64,000 nucleotides of DNA from Cylindrobasidium torrendii FP15055 ss-10 (lineage: Eukaryota > Basidiomycota > Agaricomycetes > Agaricales > Physalacriaceae): the NCBI GenBank assembly GCA_000934385.1, contig KN880458.1, positions 1 through 64,000 on the forward strand, read 5' to 3'. The notes under the pieces are model-generated. The model had not been told where the DNA came from, did no database searches, and worked only from the letters and a program-made list of their open reading frames with translations. Numbering within the stretch: the first letter of the stretch is position 1; each line of letters starts with the position of its first letter. Both the position numbers and the translations under genes were made by a program. Below are positions 23,070 through 34,317 of the stretch, one piece after another.

Positions 23070-24997
23070 ATGCCAGACGAAACGGCATATCTCATTCCAG
23101 ACAAACGTGTCCGCGGAAATGGCGCGTACACCAGGAAACGCGCGACCGTTTTGGGCGGGCTGACAACTGTCCTCGCTTTCGCGTTTGTCGTGTTCGTCTT
23201 CACCAGGGACAGGCTGTCTACTACTGTATTGCCGTGGGCTGCCAGCAGCACATCAGAGGACCCAATGGCTGTCGCGTTGCAGCTCATGGAACACTCTCCA
23301 ATTATTGTGAATATCACTTGTAGCTGTCCATTTGTTCACTGGTCTTTGCTAACAGTTGCCCGCCTCTGGCATAGGACGGACATATCGGTCAGTACCCTAT
23401 TCTCTCAGTGCGCACGGATTCCTGACTCAAATGTATTTAGATCTTCCCATTCTTGTCCGCTCGTTGTACGCTAACAACCTCTCTACCGACTCCTTCGATC
23501 TGCACGCGCCAATGCCAGCCCACGTAGACATCCCTCGTCTTCGTAAGGGAAAGGTTAGTGTCGTAGCTATATTCTGCATGCTGTTCTAAGTCGTCCGTTA
23601 AGGTTGGCGGATTCTTCTGGTCAGTGTACGTCTCGTGCCCGGATCCCGCGCTAGAAGGTACGCTGTTCCAATCTGTTCGCAGGCTTCAGGGCTCATCTCA
23701 TCTATGTCAAGGACCGGACTTCTTGAACGCGACGTGGCGAGTGCGGTAGGTCTCTCCGACTGGGCCAAGTTTGCCTTCTTGACCTCTGCAGGGATACCCT
23801 CGAGCAGTTCGACGTGGCTCGATTGTTGATTAACAAATACTCCGATGTATGTTGCGCTATGTACTATTTGACATCCTGGCTTGAGCTTACTTACGCTGAC
23901 TCCAGACTTTCGAACTCGCGCTCACTTCCACGGACGTCAAGAAGGCTATTGCGAATGGCAAAATTGCTAGCCTCATTGGTGTTGAAGGGTGCGTAAACTT
24001 ATGCCGCTTACTCTTCTCTTGCTCATCGTACCACTAGAGCTCATCAAATTGGTAACTCCATTGCTGTCTTGCGTCAATATCACGCCTTGGGTGCTCGCTA
24101 CATGACGCTCACGCACACATGCCACAACGCGTTTGCCGATTCATGTGGGTATTATCCCGGAAAAGAACCGCTACACAATGGGCTGAGGTGCCGTGCCTTC
24201 CCTCACACCGCAATATCGACCTTACCGTGCACTGCAGCTCTTTGGGCTACCGCCTGGTCGATGAGATGAACCGTCTGGGAGTTCTTGTAGACATTTCCCA
24301 CACCTCGGACGCCACTGCTACAGATGTTCTCAAGTACTCGAAGGCGCCAGTCATTTGGTCTCATTCGTCTTCACGCGCTGTACATGAACACGTTCGCAAT
24401 GTACCCGACAACGTCCTCGAGTTGGTGGGCACCGAAGATGGGAAAAAGGACGCCGTGATCATGGTTCGTAGGCCGTTGGGATTGGGCAGACCTAAGCACA
24501 TGCTCAATCTTGTCTGCAGGTAAACTTTGCCCCGGCTTTCGTTGCAGACCCCGGACAGGCAACGCTCGACGTTGTGGCCGACCATGTCGACCACCTCGCA
24601 GAGGTGACCGGCAAACAACAGTAAGCTCCGTCCTAATGATGTTAAACCTCCGCCTAACGCATTTGTTAGCGTTGGGATAGGCAGTGATTACGACGGAATA
24701 GACTCAACTCCAGTCGGGCTTGAGGACGTCTCCACCTATCCTGCCTTGGTCAGTCCTCGCACCCACCATTAGTAGCGGCTTTCTTACGCCTTTCCAATTT
24801 TTTCACAGATTGCTGAATTGTACAAGCGCGGATGGAGCAAGGATGAGCTTGCAGGGCTTACCGGTGGCAATCTACTTCGCGTGCTCGAGGGCGCGGAGAA
24901 GGTAGCGAATGAACTTCAAGCCGCTGGGACCGAGCCTGCGTACGATCTCTATGAGAAGAGGCCTGATCTTCCGTCGCGTAGGCACCAGGAGCTCTAG
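23070..24997 (+). CDS. Membrane dipeptidase, peptidase family M19
   Basis: 444 aa from 12 exons: 23070-23306, 23375-23387, 23441-23553, 23603-23657, 23712-23745, 23792-23846, 23906-23988, 24038-24187, 24238-24463, 24520-24620, 24670-24748, 24809-24997. A hydrophobic segment near residues 27-46 suggests a type II membrane anchor. Zinc-site residues of renal dipeptidases are visible: HID (DGHIDLPIL), Glu in IGVEGAH, His in [10 protein letters not shown], His in [13 protein letters not shown], and Asp in GIGSDYDG. The enzyme cleaves dipeptides outside the cell or in the vacuole. Exon 2 is 13 nt and encodes DGHI, so the metal-ligand motif exists only in the spliced message. GATA sites upstream hint at nitrogen control. 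Confidence 0.92.
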
Positions 24998-25496
24998 TTA
25001 GACTTCTCGTACAATCAGTATAAGGTGCGACCAAATGTATTGGTATTGTTCTGCTCAGAATCTGTGTGTCCCCTTCTTTGATTGGCCCGGACCGCACACT
25101 TCGACCGTCACAAGCACCTCAAGCATAGCCCCGATTGCAAATATCTTGCGCCGACAATCTCACCGGCGTTATCCCTGAGATTAGCGTGTTCATTGTTTCC
25201 CTTCTGCTCCGTAATACCTCCGTATAAGTAGTTTCCTAAAAGTGGATGGACCCTGCATGAAAACGAACCGGGTTGTGTGTCCATATTGACCTGAGGCAGA
25301 CCTCCGTGACCGAATATATGTCGACCCTGCCCACTGAACTGTTTAAACAACAACGACTACATAAACCTGTGAAGTAAGTTATGTTATTCTTAGCCCGTAC
25401 TATGATAGTATAAGGTGCTGGGTCACGATGTATATAGTGACCGCAAGGTGTACGCAGTTCGCAATCATTGCGGGTTTTGTACAGTAACACTCGAGA
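24998..25496. other. Intergenic between convergent genes
   Basis: 499 bp between the 3-prime ends of the dipeptidase and UCH37 genes. No gene or repeat is seen. Confidence 0.5.
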
Positions 25497-26679
25497 TTAA
25501 TCATCTTCCAACGTTTCCCCCCTCGCTTTAGCTCTGTCCACCCGCTCTTTCATTGTTTTCTTTGCGCTCTCTCTTGCACCATCAAGCTTTCCCGCTTTCG
25601 CCAGAGCGAGTACCAGGGAGTGGACAAGACCAACATGATTATGACGGCGCACGCTTGTTTCGAACTGTAAAGAACAGTGTCAATCTGATGCATTGTCTGA
25701 AAGGGCGAAGACGCACGGCCCATCGCTCGCGTTTGACTTTCTCGGTGTCAATCCTCATGATGAGTTCTGCAGCATCCGATTGCAGACCGGCCTCCTGAAG
25801 CTGAGCCAATTGGCTCTCCCATCCTGGTAACGGGTCGCTTCGCAAAGCAAGTAAACTGAATTCCAGCTGGCAGATTGTATTGTTCAGAAGACTTCGCGGA
25901 TTTTAAGAAGAAGGACATACTGCTCCAGGGGGATATGTTGCAATGCGCGCCTCGATTGTCTCTCTACGACCAAATAAGTTGAGCTGTAGATTTTCAAGAC
26001 GGGAGATATACCGAGCTACTTTGAGCCAGCCTTCGCCAGACTCTTCATATGTACCGTGACGCACGGCATGCTCTTTCAACCCATCAAGTTCGTACAGAGA
26101 GCCCATAGACGGCACATAAACAACGAAATGGTAGGCGTCCTCAGATTTTCTGGGAAGACCAAGGCCGTCTAACGATATCGCACTAGGAGGAGACAAGGAG
26201 TTGTGTGCTTCCCGTAGCCAGTCGGCGCTGGTGACAACGAGACCTCGGGTTTGGGGGTCCATGCCGGTCGTGAAGCTCATAAGGTCAGCTAGTTGCTGAC
26301 CCATAGGCAAGGTTGGAATGTTTCCCAGTCCGTTGAGTACAGCGAGAGTTGCGCATGCGTTGTTGACCACTTGTTGGGCAAAGAACCCTGGAAAGTTTGG
26401 GTCGTAGGTACCGCCCATGGTTGGGCTTGCTCCTCCACCAGCAGTTGGCACCCATTTGAAGAGGAATATGAGGGCATGAATAGGTTGCAGTGTGGCGAGT
26501 GTTTCGGAATCAAGTGAGTAAAGGTCATCCACAATCAAAGGGACCCCGAGATTCTTGAGAAGCTCGCTGATGGCTAAGATTTAGCGGACATTCCAATCAA
26601 CGACGCGTCACCCTCACGTAAAGACGCCGGGGTCAGACTCCATAAGTTGCCAGCCATTCGATTCATCTTCTGCAGACAT
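25497..26679 (-). CDS. Ubiquitin carboxyl-terminal hydrolase UCH37/UCHL5 type
   Basis: 341 aa. Exons 26679-26618, 26566-25921, 25866-25717, 25664-25497. The peptidase C12 domain opens with WQLMESDPGVFTELLKNLGV. The catalytic set is visible: oxyanion Gln and Cys in QQVVNNACATLAVLNG, His in DAYHFVVYVP and Asp in YELDGLKEHAV. The C-terminal extension (KVKRERWA, then VRRHNHVGLVHSLVLALAKAGKL) is the UCH37-like domain that binds the proteasome receptor Rpn13 or INO80. It trims ubiquitin from substrates at the 26S proteasome. Length fits UCH37 (about 330 aa). It diverges from MED31. Confidence 0.93.
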
Positions 26680-26850
26680 TTTAATGCACGGTTTTCGTGG
26701 AATTTACGCGTCGTTGGTAGCAGAAAGTAACAGTTGGCTTGGACATACGCGTCACATCAAATGTTCGGTGCTCGGGCCGACGTATTGCCGCGATCGGTGA
26801 TCCGCCGACTATATCAGTGATCCGTCGAATTTCGGACCTATACCCTGACC
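26680..26850. promoter_or_regulatory. Divergent promoter UCH37 / MED31 with a 12-bp direct repeat
   Basis: The 171-bp gap contains GTGATCCGCCGA at 26797-26808 and GTGATCCGTCGA at 26817-26828: two direct copies, 20 bp apart, one mismatch. They sit 23-54 bp before the MED31 start codon and could be paired regulator sites. Confidence 0.4.
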
Positions 26851-27371
26851 ATGGATAATGAAGCGCGCAAAACAGAAAACAGAGCGCGCTTCGAGCTGGA
26901 ACTCGAATTTGTCCAATCACTCGCGAACCCGTATTATCTCAACTCACTGGCGCAGCAAAGTATCCTCGAACAGCCGGCGTTCGTGCACTACCTCGAATAT
27001 CTCCAGTACTGGCGCGAAAAGGACTACGCGCGCTTCATACAGTGCGTAAGTTTCGCGTAGGGCAACCGCTACGCTGAGAATATGCAGCTATCCACAAGCA
27101 CTTCACCATCTTGAGCTCCTCCAGCAGGAGTCATTTCGCGACTCGCTGAAGAAGGACCAGTGGTTGACTGAGATTCTGCAGCAGAAGCAGTACGAACACT
27201 GGCGAACATGGTATGCAGTGCTGACTACTAGCTGGCACCATACCAATCTGATGGTGATTCAGGCGTGACCCGTCCAAAATCGTTAATGGCGAGGAAGCAT
27301 TGAAGGCGGCTGCGGCTGCCAACTTGGGCGGCAATGCGGACTCAGTAGATGCAAAGCCTGCTGTACAGTAA
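26851..27371 (+). CDS. MED31: Mediator complex subunit 31
   Basis: 140 aa. Exons 26851-27041, 27088-27210, 27263-27371. The compact Soh1 helical domain is unmistakable: [19 protein letters not shown], then [12 protein letters not shown], then [12 protein letters not shown], then QKQYEHW. Med31 sits in the middle module of Mediator next to Med7/Med10. The Ala-rich tail is not conserved in my memory of the family. Both introns are phase 2. Confidence 0.96.
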
Positions 27372-27545
27372 TAAAGATTTTAGTTGACAGGATTAGCCGC
27401 TGTAGTTTGTTGGCATGTTCCCTAGAATCTGATTCTTATGTCGAAATGGCCGGTGCTCAACGTTGCCGCCCCTGTATGTGACTAGTAGCGCGCCCGGCGA
27501 TCATTCAGCGTCTTCCTCACCTACCACCACCTGGACGATGCAGGC

Positions 27546-29451
27546 ATGTCTGAACACACTCAACCGCTACTGAGTCTGGAAGCCGGGCGGGATGACATCC
27601 AGCCATTCGACGAGCCGGTTCACGAAGCAAGCAAGGAGGAGAAGAAACGGTTATGGTGGCGCAACGCGTCGTTCAACGCGCTTTTCATTGCGGCCTGGTG
27701 CGTGACAGTATGCTAGTGTGTTTACTCCAATTCATTCCGATTCCCATAGGTGGACATTCGCTACGTCGCTATCTTTGTACAACAAATGGTATGAACTGGT
27801 TCGCCCGAAAGCCATGCCTATGTTCATGACATCCAGGATGTTCTCCCCCGACCGTCTCAACTTCCCATTTCCTCTATTCGTCACTTGTCTCCATATGGTT
27901 GTTCAGTTCGGACTTGCTGGTATTCTCCGCTTTGGTTTCCCTCGTCAATTTCGTCCGGAAAGACGGCCAGATCCTGTCCAGTACGGGTAAGTGGAAGGCC
28001 CTTCCAATCATAGCGCAAGCTTTCAATCACCACTGCATTCTGTGCCCTTTGCCCTTCTCGCCCGCATGCCTACCGTGGGACACGGACCCCTTCCATCATC
28101 TCCAGTACTACATACAGTGCCACCGACTCCAGCGCATAGAAGCCATGTCGTGTTCCTCGCTGCTACTCCCACTGCTACCCTGGCGCGCGGCTTTGATACT
28201 GACTGATTCATAGGAAAAAGGTGGTCCCGACTGCCGTTACGACGAGCATGGATGTCGGGCTCTCAAATCTTTCACTGAAGACCATTTCCTTGTCATTTTA
28301 CAGTGCGTGCATTCATTCCTTCACGTTTAATCCCGAGATCTAATTAGCCTTCAGCGATGTGTAAATCCTCGTCCCTCATATTTGTGTTGTTATTTGCCTT
28401 CCTTTTCCGCTTGGAGGTATTCTCCTGGCGCTTGATTGGGGTCATCGTTCTCATCTTCTCCGGTGTATTGCTCATGGTTGCGACGGAAACACACTTCGTG
28501 CTCCATGGGTTTCTCCTTGTCATTACAGCCAGCGCACTGGGTGGGCTTCGATGGGGTCTCACCCAGATCCTTCTCAGGGACAAAGAGCTGGGACTGGATA
28601 ACCCTGCCGCAACGGTTTTCTGGTTGTCACCGATGATGGGCGTGTTTCTCGCACCAGTCAGCATGCTTCTTGAGGGCTGGTTCACTGTCTTCAGCTCCGA
28701 CTTCTTCTCCAGCGGTCGAGTTATAGGCACGATATTCTATTTGGCTGCACCGGGAGTCTTGGCATTCTGCATGATTATGAGTGAATACTAGTACGTTCTT
28801 GTCGGGTCAAACCCGGGCGTTTGTGGACTAACCGAAGCTGTACTTAGCATTGTTCAGCGCACGGGGATGGTGCCCATGTCCATTGCGGGTATTGCGAAGG
28901 AGGTGACGACCATCAGCCTTTCGACATGGTTTTTCGGCGACGAGCTCACACCGTTGAATCTGACTGGCGTGGCCATCACCGTGTGCGGTATGCGATTTGG
29001 TGCCGCTACTGGAATCGTCAATTCAGACTAAATAAACCGTCAGGCATCGTACTCTTCACGTATCACAAGTACCGCAAGTCAGTCGACTCTCCTCTCCCTC
29101 TCGATGCGCATGGAAATCCTATATCTCTTCCCGATGATGGACATGGTCAATACGTTCATCTGGACGAAACCCAACCTCTGGCGAGTGAAGCGCATTTAAA
29201 TAGGGTAAATGTTTCGATTGCTTCCCACAGTCTCAACGACCGTCAATGTCATGAATTCTTGCAGAGCCAGGAATCGCAGGTGCTTTTTACCGCGGAAGAC
29301 TCCCCCGTCGAGGACGAGACGCGACAGGTGCGAACAAGACTCCCTCCCGAGTGCGGGAGTTTCTAACGGAGACCAGGATGGATATTCCAGTGGCGACAGA
29401 TCAAGCCCACGTTCAGCGTTTCCGGACGCTCACAAAGCAGGACGAGTTTGA
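27546..29451 (+). CDS. Nucleotide-sugar/triose-phosphate-type transporter (SLC35C2/YMD8-like)
   Basis: About 434 aa. Exons 27546-27697, 27750-27788, 27837-27986, 28214-28302, 28355-28790, 28848-28987, 29044-29204, 29265-29327, 29377-29451. It is a drug/metabolite-superfamily protein with about ten membrane helices. Markers of the TPT family are VPTAVTTSMDVGLSNLSL, KSSSLIFVLLFAFLF and IAGIAKEVTTISLSTWFFGD. The order resembles human SLC35C2 and yeast Ymd8, Golgi/ER proteins of uncertain substrate. Intron 27987-28213 is unusually long (227 nt) for this window. The last intron (29328-29376) is uncertain: if it is retained the protein ends at 29366. The cytosolic tail is acidic. Confidence 0.88.
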
Positions 29452-30423
29452 TTAGTTTCCTGTCGTATTTTAACCGACGATGGGCGAACGAAGACAGGAT
29501 CAAGGAATCCAGGCGGATGGCGCTCTGGGTATTTCTGGGGGGTCCACGGGGGGACAAGAGGACGCCAGGCCGCTACCCATCGGTAGAACCTCGAAGGGTC
29601 GGTGTTCCTGGGAGGCTCTCTGGGATTCAACGACAATGGGAGGAATGTTTTCGTTTGTGTATTGGCTCCAGATAATCGACACGGGTTGGAAATTGGCCAC
29701 GGAGTATGGAAGTGGATTACATGATCTCACTTGAGGTTGGCGCTTTGTGGCATCAAAGATGAGGCAAGGGTATGAATCTTAGCAAAGCGAGCGAACCGAG
29801 TGGTCCTCGATGGATCGACAATGCGTGGGTCGAACCCATCGGTGCCCCAACCTTGCTGTACTCATCCCATGTGCGCGGAGAGTAGCGCAGGGTTTTATGC
29901 AGGGTCATACTCAATTACAAGGTCCCGGTCAGTAAGCCCGAAGCCCGGAAGCGCTCCTTGCTTTGTTGGATGTATGGTTGGATGTCTTCTGGACCCCCAC
30001 GAGGAGCGTGGCTTCGAAGACTTGGAGGGCGACTTGGAAGAGCAGTGGTCTAATTGGGACGTAAAACTATAACAAGCGATACACGCCTCCTTTGGCGTAG
30101 AATCGAACAAGAAACCGGTCGTTGGTCGTTGTCTAGTAGTGCACGCCGCACATGTCGGTAGCCCGCCTACTTAGTGCCTTGTAACAACCCAAGCTTCATT
30201 TTGCTAGTGAATCGGAATATAGATCCGAGTCGGCCCAAGAACTGGCTCGTGGACGATTGTATGTACAGCTGCTTTTTGGTACCGAATGGCCGCTGAAACG
30301 ATCTTTGTGGGCATCATAATTTCATGAAATAAACGGATGCGTATCGTAACACCGTGACCGGTGCGTGTTGTTCAGGTACTCCATAAAAGCCTTGGTCGGA
30401 TACAAGCCATCCACTCTATTTCC
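29452..30423. other. Gene-poor stretch, nothing supported
   Basis: 972 bp. Reading frames at 29448-29734 and 29800-30110 lack introns, start context and family features. No tRNA fold was found despite one GGGTCGAACCC-like patch near 29826. Confidence 0.45.
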
Positions 30424-31930
30424 ATGGACGACTCTTTGCAATTCATTATCGAATCTCCTCAAACGACTCAGGGTCAGAAGAAGCGGCCTAGGCTTGTTAC
30501 CTCCTGCGACAACTGGTGCGTCGAGTCGGCCAGTGTTGGGCGCCATGTTCTCTCACACTCTGTCCACTTCTTTAGTCGACTGAAAAAGATCAAATGCCTT
30601 CAACCTGTGCCCGAGGCCAAATGCGAAGCATGTCGAACGGCAAAAATTGCGTGCGCATTCCGCGACCGAGAACGCTACTTCGCCGAGCGCAGTCGCGCCA
30701 TCGCGGGCCCACAATTTGATGATGGCGGACGGTGCGTGCTAGAATCGGACGTGAAAAAAAGTCACTCAACCCAGCAGTATAGGCGCGGCAGCTCCGACTC
30801 TTCACTTGATGGCTTCCCCGTTTCGCCGGCCCCCCGCTCAAAACCTCGACGCGAAGAAGATGGTCGTCCACGGTTTCCTTCCTTTTCATCAGACGGGTCC
30901 AACCAGTGCGTGCATGTGCTCTTGTTGGGCGGTACGGTCTTCACGACGCGCCTAGTTCATCAAGCCCGTATCAATCCCCGCGACACACACCATACTCGTA
31001 CAACCCCAATCCTGTTCCCAGCAGCTTCTACCGGTCAGCGTCGCCCCCTGTCCCCGGTGCACTGCCTCTGTTCGACGCCGAACAACAACATCCACACCCA
31101 TCACTCATGCAAAACTTCATCTCGGTTCTCTTCGAACAGATGGCCAACGACTTTTCCTTTCTCACATACGCCGAAGTTATGACCGAGTTCATGGAACGTC
31201 GAATCACGCCGCTCCTCTCCAACTCCTTGGCTGCATTCGCCACGCCGTATGTGACGTTCTGACTGGCCAACATTCTCCATTCCTCACGTGCTTTGGCTTC
31301 CTAGATACACCACCATCCCAGAACTCGCCAATCGGGGGCTCCACAATGTCGCGAATGCCTATGCTGACCATGCCAAGGTACGTGTGTGGTTTGCGTACAA
31401 CAAACATACGTCTAACAGCGGCGGCTTATCCAGCAAATCCTAATGCACTCGCCCAACCAATGTCTCGACACAGTGCATGGTCTCATCATGCTTTCTTGGT
31501 TTGAGGCGAACAACAATAGGATGACCGGTGCGTAGCACCACTGTACTTCGGCATTCGGCTGCTCATCGCTCTGTTCAGCGTTCCGACAATACTATGGCAT
31601 GCTTATGAACATGTCTGTCGACCTAGGGCTAAACGACGACTCCATCCCACCGCAGGCCCAGGACCCTCGAAAGCGGGAAACATGGGCTGCTGTCCTGAGG
31701 TTACATGCCTTTGTACGTCTCCTTGGTCCCTCCGTTTGCATCTCTGCTGACCCTTTCAAAGTATACTGAAAGACACCTCTCACAAGGGTCTTCGTGAGCT
31801 CGCTATCGTCCTGTTGTCATAGAACGCTGTCCTTTACCCTTTGAATTAGATATTCAAGCATGTCTATAATTCCATCCTAAACGTCGTCGCCCCGCCGTCG
31901 CTGGGCCTACCGGAGGAAGACCCCCGATAA
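30424..31930 (+). CDS. Zn(II)2Cys6 transcription factor
   Basis: About 371 aa. Exons 30424-30515, 30576-30905, 30956-31246, 31305-31377, 31434-31527, 31579-31712, 31773-31793, 31850-31930. Residues 28-57 hold the binuclear cluster C-x2-C-x6-C-x8-C-x2-C-x6-C (CDNCRLKKIKC...CEACRTAKIAC), directly followed by FRDRERYFAERSR. A Ser/Pro-rich linker precedes a helical region (MQNFISVLFEQMANDFSFLTY, LMHSPNQCLDTVHGLIMLSW) of a kind common in Agaricomycete regulators; no full fungal_trans domain is evident. The intron splits the second Cys codon. The last two exons are the least certain: acceptors at 31760 and 31772 compete, and only the latter keeps the final exon in frame. Confidence 0.82.
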
Positions 31931-33530
31931 TCTGTACTTGCTTTGTTTGCTTCTTGTATCACTCCAACGTCGTGTGGACGAATATACACACATGTACTTT
32001 TGAACCAATGCGTCCTCACTGCGGGTGTGATCCAGGCTCAGGCTGTCACGACCAGACGCTGGCCAGCCGCCAACCGGGTTCTTGAGATTGGATAGAGCGC
32101 GCGGACGGCGCGCCTCCATCACACGCACAGCCCTAGGATGCCAGGTGCACTGGATCCGATAAGCTGTAGGTGGTGATGGTGATCTACAAGTTTACAGAGG
32201 CGTTTATGCATTTATGTCTGATGAGATGTCACGATGGGCGAGGGAATGGGTTTGTATTGGTACATACGGAATCAGAAGTCCAGGACCCTGCAATGCGTGG
32301 CCCGGAGGTAAATTCACCGATCGTGTACTCACACGGTACTGTGGCCGAAGGCGCGCGACGTTGAAGCTTGTGAAAATGTTGTCTGTGGTCAACGTAAAAT
32401 GGGGCGCATGCGCGGCGATTTGTTTACGTTCTGAAAGTGCTTTTGCGTGGAAATCGTGAGCTTCGGAGATTTTGGGACATGTCGCCGCTGTTCAGAGGTT
32501 GAGGGTCGTTCTGGTGGCCTAGAAATAATGGGGCTGACCTCAAGTTTCGGTCATATGCGGGCAGCGACATTGCTTGGGACTTCGAACTACCTCGTCGTGC
32601 CCGAATTGCTTCATGAACTGACACGTACTTGCAACGCACAACAATCTCACGTTCCTTAGCGGACTACTTAACCAGCGCAGTAAGTAGAAATGGCTTGGCA
32701 GAATTATGAGATTGTTGCTTGTTCCAAGTGTTCTTTGACGCTTGCCTTTAGTAGCCGGTGACGATCGAGCCATTGTTCTCTGGATTTGTCAGTATTGACG
32801 ACACTGATCGACTTACTGCTGATGCGCGTTGAAGCAGTCCATGCAAACTGTAAGCAGGCGCTTAGCGCATAGCGCCTACTCAGAGTCCTGTTGACTCTTG
32901 TCTAAAAAATTTGATCCAGCGACTGTGTTACTGTAGTTCGAATCAAGGTTAAGTACCACATTCTCGAGCAGCTCTTCGCCTATTTTCAGATACGGTATCT
33001 GCACATGCCTTGATCTTAGGATGTGCTTGTTGGGAATTCTTTGTCCTGCGCGAGTACAGAGCAATCTCACTTGAAATGCTGGGTTTGACTACGAGTAGTA
33101 CTATAGTGCTCCGTGGGTTGAGTTCTTCGTGGTCTCGGAGATGCGTATTGTGGGTACTCCAACATGCGTGTGACTATTTTCGAAGGAAATCCGTTGATTA
33201 TCAGCACTTCAAATTGAATCCACAACAGACGAACACACAGAGTTACGGAGCCACGGTGATCTTGACGGACGGATAGTTGTTGAATTAGCTGGGAGTAACT
33301 CACCCTATAAAGCGTGTGAAGGTAATACAGAACCAGACGGTAGCGACATAATATTAATTATGATGTGGTGACAAAACCAAGTCTCATAAGTAGCAGCGAG
33401 GGCGGGTGCTCGGTGTGGCGGGGGCTCGACGTCATACCATGGATTGGTCTCATGGGTGGCATCATGGCTTCATGACCTCACTAGACAATCGGCAGACATG
33501 CGTGCTACGTACGTACTTTTCCAGAACGCA
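31931..33530. other. Long gene-poor interval
   Basis: About 1.6 kb, the longest unannotated stretch in the window. Only short frames with no family features were seen on either strand. No inverted repeat or simple repeat stands out. It may hold unrecognised non-coding RNA or decayed mobile DNA. Confidence 0.45.
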
Positions 33531-33536
33531 TATAAA
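33531..33536 (+). promoter_or_regulatory. TATA box of the LEA-like gene
   Basis: TATAAA lies 84 bp before the start codon at 33620, in a C/T-rich leader. It is the clearest canonical TATA box in the window. Confidence 0.6.
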
Positions 33537-33619
33537 CAAGGCCTTACGCTAACCACGAGCATCTCCCACCTTTATCTTCCGCAATCATCGCCCGCCAAAT
33601 CGCCAACAATAAATTCACC

Positions 33620-34317
33620 ATGAACATGTTCACACAACGTGCATCACGCTCTCTGAGCCCTATCGTTCGTAGGGTACGCATTCTCACGGCGAGGGGCTGT
33701 CTTCGATATTGACCAAAGATCAGTCTGCTCGGACGTATACCACCAAGCCAGCGTCGGATGTCCCACAGCCACCTCCGCCATCAAATAAGACCTGGCTCTT
33801 TGTCACTGGCGCTGCAGCTGTAGCTGGCGGGTACTGGTATTACACACAGCCAGATGAGGCCAAAGCACTGGAAGCCAAAGCGCGCAAAGACCAGGAGGCG
33901 GTTAAAGCGAGGGCGTATGAGTTGAAGGATGCGACTGCAGCGCGCGCCGAGGATGCAAAGAAGCAGGCTCAGGTGCGTTTGCTCATTTGCACGCATTTCG
34001 CAGTGTCTGACCTACGTTGCGAATAGCTCAAATACAACGAACTTGATGGCAAGGCCCGCGCACAGGTAGACGATGCACGCAAGAGCATCGATGGAATTGG
34101 AAAGGATGCACAAGCAAAGTACGACTCTTTGAAGGGGAACGCTGAGAAGACCTGGGAGGAGACAAAGCGTGAAACGGAGCACCTTTACAATGAAGCGCGA
34201 GGCAAGACGGATAGTGGAGCCGAGGAAGCGAAGAAGGGTTGGTTTAGCTGGCTGGGTTGGGGAAAGGCCAAAGCTCAGGATGCCAAGGACGAGGTGAAGC
34301 GAGTTGCGGACAAGTAG
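33620..34317 (+). CDS. Mitochondrial LEA-like amphipathic helical protein
   Basis: 197 aa. Exons 33620-33673, 33724-33972, 34027-34317. The N-terminus is rich in Arg/Ser and lacks acids up to about residue 28, as in a matrix-targeting presequence. A Pro-rich stretch and one membrane span (TWLFVTGAAAVAGGYWYYT) follow. The rest is a repeated 11-residue-like amphipathic helix rich in Ala, Lys, Glu and Asp (KALEAKARKDQEAVKARAYE), as in LEA group 3 and apolipoprotein-like proteins, ending with a Trp-rich patch (GWFSWLGWGKAK). LEA proteins protect membranes during drying; MICOS-like membrane shaping is an alternative. The acceptor at 33723 was chosen because it alone joins the frame. Confidence 0.8.

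Noticed and set aside
29800..29870. tRNA-like T-arm (GGGTCGAACCC)
   Set aside because: The loop is too short and no acceptor, D or anticodon stems could be paired around it.
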